Below are positions 55,730 to 64,000 of a stretch of DNA of 64,000 nt, piece after piece. The stretch lies in NCBI GenBank assembly GCA_003988855.1, contig QYAI01000051.1, positions 124,001 to 188,000 of the forward strand, in the 5' to 3' direction. A program made the position numbers and the translations under genes. Each line of letters starts with the position of its first letter. Position 1 is the first letter of the stretch. Under the pieces are notes generated by a model. It saw nothing but the letters and a program-made list of their open reading frames with translations, did no database searches and was not told where the DNA came from. Source of the DNA: Arachnopeziza araneosa (Eukaryota > Ascomycota > Leotiomycetes > Helotiales > Arachnopezizaceae).

Positions 55730-57419
55730 ATGTCCACAAATGGCACCTTCTCGCAGCAGGATCAGTACAAGAATAACACTGAGCAGTACCCAGCTACCTC
55801 AGGTCCAGCTGATACCAGCGCGGGAAGTGCTTCGGGCAACGACCTTTCCAAAGATGAGGTTGGATGGTACTTTGTTGAGCAATACTACACCACCTTGAGC
55901 AAGAATCCAGAGAAGCTTCATGTAAATTACCCTGCATATCTCAATTCGACTCCAGAACTAACAAGATAAAAGCTTTTCTATGGAAAGCGATCTCAATTCG
56001 TGTCCGGTCTCGAGGCTGAAGTTGCTCCAGTTTCGGTTGGTCGCAGTGTAAGTGCTTCTAGCCTTGCATGAATCATATTGTCTAACCGCAGCAGGCAATT
56101 CAAGATCGTATCAAGCAACTCGACTTCCAAGACTGCAAGGTCCGCGTCTCCAACGTCGATTCGCAAGCTTCTTACGACAACATAGTTATTCAAGTCATTG
56201 GTGAAACTTCAAACAAATCTGCGGAGTTGAAAAAATTTGTTCAAACCTTCGTTCTCGCCCAACAACCGAATGGATACTTCGTTCTTAATGACATTTTCCG
56301 ATATATCAATGAGGAAGGTGATGAGGAGGTTGTTGAGGCCACACAAGGGGAGACCACAACCGGCCCTTTGACTGAGGATGTTGAGATGCCAAGCGTACCT
56401 ACCACCATAGAAGAGCCAGTTGCTGCTCCGCTGGATGCAGATATCGTTGACAAGAAGCTTGAAGAGACTGTTGAGGCCGAACCAGCTGTTGAGGCACCAA
56501 CTACGAATGGCACTTCAGCTCCTGCTGCTGAGGTTGAGGAGTCTCCTGTTGACCCTGTTAAGGAGGAAGAAACCCCAACACCAGAAGTTGCTACTAAGGA
56601 GGTTGAGGAGGAAGTGAAGGAGCCAGAGAAGCCAAAAGACCCAGTTCCCACCCCAGCCGTCGCCAGCCCACCTACCACAAAGCCCGCCGCCCCTGCTCAA
56701 CCAGCTGGCCCCCCTAAACCATTAAGCTGGGCTAATAGAGCCGCTGCAGCCGTCGGAACAGCACCTAAACCAGCAGTTCCAATCGTCGCCCCAAAAACCT
56801 CTACTCCTCCTGCACAACCTCGTGCCGCACCTCCCGCTGCTCAACCTACGAAACCGGCTCAACCTGCCACGCCTACCTCTGCTGCCCAACCTGAGAAGGA
56901 AAAGGAAAATAATGCTCCTGGATCTGGTTGGCAAACTGCAGGAGGCGACCATACCAAGAGACAAAACCGACCTCAATCTATCTCTGGTCCACCTGAGAAA
57001 GAGGGTACTATGGGGTATGTTAGAAATGTGACCGAGAAAGTTTCACCCGATGAATTGAAGGCTGCTCTGGCTTCTTATGGTAGCTTGATCTACTTCGATG
57101 TTAATCGCGGAAAGGTATGACAGCTAATTCCTATATTATACAACACACAGCTAATATGAGATAGAACTGCGCATTCGTCGAATATGCTACTCCTGAGGGC
57201 TACCAAGCTGCTGCTGCTGCAAATCCACACCAAGTGTCTGGCGAGCCCGTCTACGTTGAGCCTCGTCGACCCAAAGCCAATGCTTATGGAGGGAATGGAT
57301 ATTCTGGAGGGCGTGGAGGATTGAACCCACGTGGCGCCCGTGGTGGGTTCCCAAATCGTGGCCGCGGAGGTGGAGGCGGAGGAGCACCTCGTGGCCGAGG
57401 ACAACCTGCTAATGCATAA
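55730..57419 (+). CDS. G3BP-like NTF2-RRM RNA-binding protein
   Basis: Four exons (55730-55921, 55973-56047, 56095-57114, 57165-57419) give about 513 aa. An NTF2-like domain occupies about residues 39-160 (VGWYFVEQYYTTLSKNPEKLHLFY, AIQDRIKQLDFQDCKVRV, YFVLNDIFRYI). A long acidic, then Pro/Ala-rich linker follows (161-390), then an RRM at about 395-465 (GYVRNVTEKVSPDELKAAL and CAFVEYATPEGYQAA) and a C-terminal RGG/RG-rich tail. This is the order of G3BP, S. pombe Nxt3 and S. cerevisiae Bre5, which bind the Ubp3-type deubiquitinase and take part in stress granules. Exon 3 is preceded by a CAGCAG acceptor pair, so two isoforms differing by one Gln are possible. Confidence 0.92.
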
Positions 57420-58336
57420 CTCCCATCATACCCCTATTCCTGGACGTCGACATCAATTCCATGATTCGAGGTCGGCGCTGTACCATACTTGGACTTCAGT
57501 TCTTCGTCAAGAGACCGATACCCTGTACTCTAACCTTCCTCTTGCCACAACATTGCATTCTAGCCTCATATTTCCCACTTTCAAAATTCTTTCATGCAAA
57601 AGTTCTGAAATTCTATCTTTGTCCCCTGGAGATGTCTTCACGCCTTTATGAATTCTGCGTGTGCTTCTTTTGCATTGAAAAGGGATGGGCTTTGGCATTG
57701 CGAATCTTGAGATGGGCTACTTCTACATGAAAAATCTACAATCGTGTTTTTGCGGTTCTGCTTATCCCTTTCTTAATAAATGAATATGATGGCAGGAGGT
57801 GAGGCATGATTCATAAGCGCAGAGATGGAGTTGCTTGAGATGATGGATAGGCGGTTGATATGTGCGATGGGTATGGCTTTGGGATGATGGTGGACTGGTG
57901 GATGAAGGTCGAAATATGGCACCTGTAGCATCTGTAATTATCTTAAAGTAATAACAGAAGATGAAATCACAACTGCTAGTCCATATTGTTCTAGAAGGAT
58001 AGAGAACTAGACTACTTCAGAAGCTGGGCTCCCTATTCTGATTAGGATTTATAAATCTACCCAGCTTCGTGGCGTATTGAGTTGCCTGGAATGTTCGAAA
58101 TATGAATCTTCATCTTTGTGAAGATAAATAGATAATGTTGAAAAAGATCTAACATTCCCTAGGTAGTCAAATATCAATGTTAATTCACCTCACCATCAAT
58201 CGTGCACGTGATAAACCCACCAAAATTCGCGTCTAGTCGCGCCTTCCTCCAAAGTACTTTACGCGATCGCAACTTCTTCAACAATCACCAAGTATTTACA
58301 CCCAGCGGCCGCAATCTAATCTACCTAGGTACCAAA
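57420..58336. other. intergenic
   Basis: 3' UTR of the G3BP-like gene and promoter of the Pob3 gene. A CACGTG core lies at about 58204. Nothing else recognised. Confidence 0.5.
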
Positions 58337-60284
58337 ATGGCGATGTAAGTTTCTCAAAGTTTCACAGCTTTTACACAAGAGAGCAATTATGTCGCAAGCA
58401 CGCTCAAAAACCAAGGGGCTGAAGCAAACATCAAAGCAAATACCAAATGAACCTGCAACTGACGGACGTCTCATTAGGGAATCCTTTGACAATATCTATC
58501 TCGACTTATCAAAGGAATCTGGCAAGTGCCGTTTTGCAGAAACTGGTTTTGGATGGAAGCCATCTGGCGGCGGAGATACTTTCACCCTTGATCACAGTAA
58601 CATCGGTGGGGCGCAATGGAGTCGAGCAGCAAAGGGTTTTGAAGTGAAGATTCTACTTAGGAATTCGGGTATCGTACAGCTAGATGGATTTGCGCAAGAT
58701 GTGAGTATGCTTTTCTCGGGCGAGGAGATTTACTGATGGTCGCAGGACTTCGAGCGCTTGACGAAGGTCTTTAAAAACTGGTACAGCACGAATCTTGATC
58801 ACAAGGAGCACGCACTTCGTGGTTGGAATTGGGGCAAAGGGGAATTTACCAAGGCAGAACTGCAGTTCAATGTTCAAAATCGCCCAGCTTTCGAAATTCC
58901 CTACTCTGAGATCTCAAATACCAATCTGGCTGGCAAGAACGAAGTTGCGGTTGAGTTTATGCTACCGGCGAATGCTAACGATACTGGCACGAATGGATCG
59001 CTAGGTGGTGCTCGAGCCAAAGGCAAAAAATCGGGTGCTGGAAAGGATCAACTTGTTGAGATGAGATTCTACATTCCCGGTGTGGCTACGAAGAAAGAGA
59101 CTTTAGAAGGAGAGGATGCGCCTAGCGATGCTGAAGAGGAAGAGCAGAATGCCGCTAACCTGTGGTACGACACTCTGATGGAGAAGGCTGAAATTGGAGA
59201 GGTTGCTGGTGATACATATGCCACTTTCTTGGATGTTCTACATCTTACACCTAGGTACGCAAAAGATACCCTTCTGATGACTTTACTAATATCTCGCAGA
59301 GGTCGTTTCGATATCGATATGTACGAAACCTCCTTCAGAATGCGCGGCAAGACATATGACTACAAGATACAATACGATAATGTCAAGAAATTTATGGTTC
59401 TCCCAAAGCCCGACGAGTTACATTATATGATTTGTATCGGCTTAGATCCGCCGCTTCGACAGGGTCAAACTAGGTACCCGTTCTTGGTTATGCAATTTAA
59501 GAAGGATGAAGAAGTTACCATTGACCTGAATATGACCCCAGAGATAATCAAGGACAAGTATAATGGCAAGCTTCAACCACATTATGAACAGCCATTACAT
59601 CAAGTTGTCACTCACGTCTTCCGTGGTCTTACAGGCAAAAAGGTCAACCAGCCAGCTCAAGGTTTCTCTAGGTAAGCCTTTTATTCGCAGCCTGGGAATA
59701 CTCTAACAAACATTAGTCATCACGGGCAATATGGTATCAAGTGTTCTATCAAGGCTAGTGAAGGTTTCCTCTACTGTTTGGAGAAGGCTTTTATGTTCGT
59801 CCCCAAACCAGCAACTTTTATCCAGTACGACAACATCGACAGCATCGTTCTGTCTCGTGTTGGAGGAGCCATTTCCGCATCACGTACTTTCGACATGTCT
59901 GTTGTTATGAAAGACTCATCAAGTGAACAACAATTCTCCAACATCAACCGTGAAGAGCAAAAGCCTCTTGAAGACTTCTTTAGATCGAAGAATATTAGAG
60001 TCAAGAACGAGATGGACGAGGATAATTCAGCCCTGCTTGCTGCCGCGCTCAGAGACCCCGACATGGCTTCTAGTGACGAGGAAGTTGTGGCTGCAAGAGC
60101 GGACAGAGGTAGTGCTGACGAGGATGATGAGAGTATTGATGAGGACTTCAAAACAGACAGCGACAGTGACGTTGCTGAGGAATTTGATTCAGCTCATGAG
60201 AGTTCTGGCAGTGATGACGAGGAGCAAGGTGTTGGGAGTGATGCTGAAGAAGAGAGGCCAAAAAAGAAAGCCAAGACAGGTTAG
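58337..60284 (+). CDS. POB3: FACT histone chaperone subunit Pob3 (SSRP1)
   Basis: Five exons (58337-58344, 58478-58700, 58746-59254, 59300-59671, 59717-60284) give about 559 aa. The first exon has only 8 bases (ATGGCGAT) and joins to GGAATCC to give MAMESFDNIYLDLSKESGKC, as in orthologues. An ATG at 58389 inside the 133-bp intron would give a longer unspliced N-terminus and is the alternative. Domains: N-terminal Pob3/SSRP1 dimerisation domain, the middle tandem-PH region (GRFDIDMYETSFRMRGKTYDYKI, LPKPDELHYMICIGLDPPLRQGQTRYPF, and FIQYDNIDSIVLSRVGG) and a long acidic tail ending in basic PKKKAKTG. No HMG box is present, as in other fungal Pob3. With Spt16 it reorganises nucleosomes during transcription and replication. 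Confidence 0.95.
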
Positions 60285-60782
60285 ACGCGCGCTGAAAGGG
60301 AAAAAGTTGCATTTTCGGCGTTGATGGAAGGGGTAACCGCGGATTCACACTGAGCTTTCTTTCCTCGAAGGCATTCAATAATGAATATTCTATTTATTTT
60401 CCAAAAACTGTTTTCTGAGTTTGTAAAATCGCCACAGTTGTTGATGTGCTTGTCTTGGACACATTGGCAGGTCAAATTTTAAGTTGTTAAGAGCTAATAC
60501 GAAGTAGATTTCAGATCTATAATCTCCACAACCTTACTATAGGTACAGTAATCAGCAATCGCATACTCACTCCATAAACTCCTGACAATACGCTCCCTTC
60601 TCTTGACTGCAACTGCAACTGCAACTTCAACTTCGACACAACGCATCTCAGTATTTATCATATCAAGGAATATTCAACTAAACAACGCCAGCCACCCATC
60701 CACATGCCCAAATGCACCCATGCATGATATATTATCTTTTCAAACCTTCAATATCAATACTTCACCCACAACTTCGAATGTC
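60285..60782. other. spacer between convergent genes
   Basis: 3' regions of Pob3 (+) and the phosphodiesterase (-). A short CTGCAA/CTTCAA repeat tract lies at about 60606-60640. No gene. Confidence 0.5.
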
Positions 60783-62518
60783 CTAGAAATACAACGATTG
60801 CCCCACATGACTGATGATAAATTCGCATCCTAATCGAGCAGTCTTCTCATGCTCCAACAACTGTGCCAGGATCGTCTCGCCCTCGTCAGGCCCATCGTCT
60901 AACTTCTCTTTGACATGAATGATGACTATTTTTAATCCTTTCAACGGTAAGTCATCGTCAAGTGGTCGGAAGGGAAGTGCAGAGTCCTTGACCGGAGAGG
61001 CGAGGGGGGATGTATTTTCTGTACCATCGGACTGTGATGGGCCTGATCCGGGTAACTGAAAGGATATGTTCCTCCCTAACACGCCTTTAGGACTGATTGG
61101 ACTGACCGATCTCCGGGAAGATTTTCGGAGTGCATAAGGAGAATGTCCATTACTCTCTCTTTTCCGCTTTTTGCTGCTCTCTCTGCCTTGAATTTTTTCA
61201 ACTTCTATGGCAAGGACTTGCAATTCCTCAATCACAAACCGTGGTGCTAAGTGGCCGAAGAGGACGTCGACAGTTCGAGAGTCGTCGTAGGAACATTCGA
61301 TGAAGATCCCGCCTAGTTGTCCGGAGTTAATCTTAGCCGCAGCTTCTCTCCAAATGTATTGGTTACGGGGAGACAGGGAAATAGAGTCGGGTTCTACATC
61401 GCCAAATATTAGGACTTCCTTTCCGGTGGCAATGTCTCGGATGAAGTAAACTGAGCTATCGTAGACACAAACTCGGTCGTGGGTGCTGGTCCGGGTCCGG
61501 GAGGTGTCTGGTGCAAGTGATAAAGTCGAGTTCGTTCTCTCCATCTGGATTATAGGTCCTAACTGTGGTGACGCTTCGGGTCGTGAAGTGTTCGATCGCT
61601 CACTCGCAATCGATGCTCGGTGAGAGTGTTTCTCGTAGCAGTGTCCATGACTGACACACCAAGTTTTCACCTGAAGACCCTCACATACTTCAACAAAACC
61701 TTTTGCTTCTCCTTCACCCAAAGCAGAAGAGCCACCTTCTACTAGTCTCATGTAACTGATAAGTCCAGCGCCATTATTTTCATCTGAGAGATTAGGCCAG
61801 ATAATGTTGTTGAAAATATGATTCGAGAATGCTGCAATAGTCGAGGGCAATCCAGCAAGTTTCTTCTGCCTCGTACCAGGAAGGCCAGCAGTATTGACAA
61901 CGAAAGCTGAGATGTGGTCAAGATGTGGGTGAGTAATAAGATATGTATCGACGAGTACACTTGTGACATATCCGGCGTTAGCTTTAGCAGAAGTATGGTT
62001 TAACTCCAGTCCTTTGAAAGGGCCACTGCTCACAACAGTCTTCCCAACAGGATTTCCACTGGTGTCCTTGAACCGAGTCGTTTCTGAGTTTTCAAAGATT
62101 CTCTTTATTGCCGACAGGTGCACACCTGCATCAACGGCAAGTAGGGAACCCTTGCCCCAATGTTCTGCAGTTGATCGCACCAGGAAGGCCGTGGTTTGAT
62201 CTTCCTGTGGTCCTCCTCCTGAACCCTGTATCCCCACGTTAGCTCCTCGCCCTGTGGTATGGATAGCTTCAGGAACGGCAACAAAATAGAGACAAGAAAG
62301 AGCAGCACGTGATGGTCTATTTTTGACTCATCTGCAGGGAAAGGACAAGGCCATTGTTGAGGCAGAGGAAAACAAAGAAGCCAGGAGTCGGAGCTCTTCC
62401 TCAATGACGTAGCACAAGAGCCTTTTTGCATACAGCAGAAGAACAAGGAAAGGCGACGTACCAGAACAATGACTTGTAGAGCAGCAGCTTGCTCCGCCTC
62501 TTCCAGCATGGATCCCAT
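60783..62518 (-). CDS. PDE1: class II (low-affinity) cAMP phosphodiesterase
   Basis: Two exons (62518-62462, 62225-60783) flank a 236-bp intron, long for this window, and give about 499 aa. The N-terminus ends QVIVLGSGGGPQEDQTTAF across the junction. The metal site HPHLDH is at residues 118-123 in LITHPHLDHISAF, the PDEII signature, with later motifs SHGHCYEKH, VLIFGDVEPDS and GIFIECSYDDSRTVDVLFGHL. A Ser/Arg-rich insert (about 370-430) separates these from a C-terminal LKIVIIHVKEKLDDGPDEGETI strand. It hydrolyses cAMP to AMP in the cytosol and would limit signalling from the GPCR/adenylate cyclase branch. Confidence 0.95.
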
Positions 62519-63230
62519 TCGCACTGTGCTTCCCTCCGTTCCCGTTGGCTCTCTTTCTCTCTACACAGCGTATATGGAGAAGAAACAATGGATGATGATG
62601 GGTGGTTTTGGGTTCAAGGAGTTCGAGTCTCCGTGCTTTATATGTAGCGTTCCGAGAAGTCGTGTTAGGCTGGTGGAACCAACTTCTGGGGCTGAGGGCG
62701 GGTTGGTCCACGTGACTGCTGCGGGACTCATGCGATTGGTGATGAGGCCGCTCGAGAGAAAAAACCTTCAAGTGGCGGCGGCGTATGGGACTCGGTGAGA
62801 CTGTGAGATGTCCCAGACCGATTAGATAGATGTTGGTTTCTTTCGGGAAGGTGTTTCAGGACTTTCTCGAGCTTCTCTCAGCCTTCTTTTCCCCTTCACC
62901 GCAAGGTTCCAGATAACTAGCGCCAACTGCCTAGAAAAGGTTCCAGGTTTAGGTAGATAGCACATCGACAATGAATTTGCCAAGTCACTTGTAGTAGGAT
63001 TTCTTTAAAGTACACTGCCGCTTGATGCTATTGATAGCTGAACTCTATCAAGGCTCCCAAATCTTCACTGGAATTCCTTGTTAGCCATCATGACTAACCT
63101 TCTTTGAATGCCGCCTGCGCCTGTCTTGCAATAAATCCAATGCTATGATCTTCAAACACCTCCGTATACACCGTCATGCCTCATCTATTCATTCGCTACA
63201 CAAGGCTGCCCGCCATTTTCTTAGTCCCGT
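62519..63230. other. intergenic
   Basis: Promoter of the phosphodiesterase (CACGTG near 62710) and 3' region of the next gene. Nothing else recognised. Confidence 0.5.
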
Positions 63231-64000
63231 TCACCGACCCGCTAAATTCATATGCATTATGGCGTCGCTCTGCCAGCTATTCTCGTTGTTTTCTTCACCG
63301 ACGGCATTCTGAACCCTGAGGCCTCCTCGCGGCTGTTGACTTGGGAGTGACCAAAGGTCTCCTCCCTCTCCCTCTCCCGCTCGTCCGTCTACGGCCGGAA
63401 GATCCAAGACCGGCTTTGGCCCAACACGTGGTGGAGACGCTTGGTCGCTCTCAAGTGATCCAAAATTAGGGATTTCGAAATCAAAACTTGTGTTCACAGG
63501 ATTATACGAGTTGCCCGGAAGCTCGTATTGGCCTTTCCGATTATCTGTTGGAGTGTCATCACTCTTTGTCGAGGTGCCGTTCTCATTTCTTAGAGTCATA
63601 AAGTCATCATAGTTCTGTGCTGGCATTTCTGAAATCCCAGTTGGCAAAGGCGCATAACTCTGAGTCGATGATCTTTGGCGAGTCAAGATATCCTCTTCTA
63701 AAATCTGGGGAGCCGGTCCAGAATTTCGAAGACTATTAGCCATTACGCTTCCGTTTTTAACACTGGCCACTCCGCTCCGTGGTTCTATCGCCTCGGAGAC
63801 ATCTGACAGACCAGATTCGGGATCCCGAATGCCAAACTGAGCCATCGTTCGCATCTTACGCGTCACCCAGCTGGCTAAAATCTTTCCTCTCTGCTTCTCG
63901 CCAAGTCTTGAGCGTGGAAAATCCCCTCTATTGACAAATGCGACAATATCAACCACGATTTGATGCTCGTTCAAGATAGCATTTACGATAACAGGTACAA
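63231..64000 (-). CDS. DIP2/Cps1-like AMP-binding protein, C-terminal part (runs off the window)
   Basis: The minus-strand frame is open from the window edge to TGA at 63231-63233, so only the last ~256 residues are present. The upstream end reads PVIVNAILNEHQIVVDIVAF, then NRGDFPRSRLGEKQRGKILA and WVTRKMRTMAQFGIRDP. This matches, from memory of the family, the conserved end of the large fungal disco-interacting/AMP-binding proteins (Cps1-like), which carry tandem acyl-adenylate domains. After it comes a disordered Ser/Pro/Asn-rich tail of about 200 residues. The function of the fungal proteins is not well defined; lipid or acyl metabolism and virulence have been proposed. Confidence 0.65.
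   Translation of the reverse strand, partial: VPVIVNAILNEHQIVVDIVAFVNRGDFPRSRLGEKQRGKILASWVTRKMRTMAQFGIRDPESGLSDVSEAIEPRSGVASVKNGSVMANSLRNSGPAPQILEEDILTRQRSSTQSYAPLPTGISEMPAQNYDDFMTLRNENGTSTKSDDTPTDNRKGQYELPGNSYNPVNTSFDFEIPNFGSLESDQASPPRVGPKPVLDLPAVDGRAGEGEGGDLWSLPSQQPRGGLRVQNAVGEENNENSWQSDAIMHMNLAGR

Overview
The window is nuclear DNA of a filamentous ascomycete (Pezizomycotina). The evidence is short spliceosomal introns (mostly 43-55 bp, GTRNGT donors, CTAAY-type branch sites, YAG acceptors), typical fungal families (Zn2Cys6 regulators, a cAMP-receptor-like GPCR, UapA- and AzgA-type purine permeases, a 14-TM MFS exporter, a NACHT-ankyrin STAND protein) and single-copy housekeeping genes with fungal signatures (Pho85 kinase, Pob3, class II cAMP phosphodiesterase). 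I could not fix the order; a leotiomycete-like fungus is only a guess. Exon coordinates were read by eye and may be off by a base or two.

Layout. 1-1.4 kb: GPCR (-). 1.4-9.6 kb: gene-poor, with low-complexity tracts, a few broken protein-like frames and candidate tiny genes, including one possible secreted peptide. 9.7-14.9 kb: divergent pair of a membrane-tailed septin-like GTPase (-) and a Pho85-type CDK (+). 16.2-21.1 kb: two tandem purine permease genes of unrelated families (NAT/UapA and AzgA), together covering xanthine/urate and adenine/guanine/hypoxanthine uptake. 23.1-25.1 kb: a protein with a degenerate methyltransferase-like C-terminus. 25.5-28.1 kb: an array of degenerate ~70-110 bp repeats with two conserved boxes, lying between convergent genes. 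29-34.2 kb: divergent Zn2Cys6 regulator and MFS exporter, a likely regulator/target pair. 34.4-34.7 kb and 47.8-47.9 kb: two copies of a MITE-like inverted-repeat element. 35-47.2 kb: hypothetical genes, a Myb/SANT-like protein, an Ap4A phosphorylase, a small coiled-coil gene and a TPR protein. 48-52.8 kb: divergent Zn2Cys6-ankyrin and NACHT-ankyrin genes, the latter with an in-frame stop followed by a further open ankyrin-like stretch. 54.2-55.2 kb: a multigene-family membrane protein broken by two one-base frameshifts. 55.7-64 kb: compact housekeeping block (G3BP-like RNA-binding protein, FACT subunit Pob3, cAMP phosphodiesterase, and the 3' end of a DIP2/Cps1-like AMP-binding protein).

Common threads are cAMP signalling at the two ends (putative cAMP-receptor-like GPCR and the PDE), purine metabolism (two permeases, Ap4A phosphorylase) and a plausible allorecognition or innate-immunity-type locus at 48-53 kb. 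The most unusual non-coding structures are the 25.5-28.1 kb two-box repeat array and the MITE pair.
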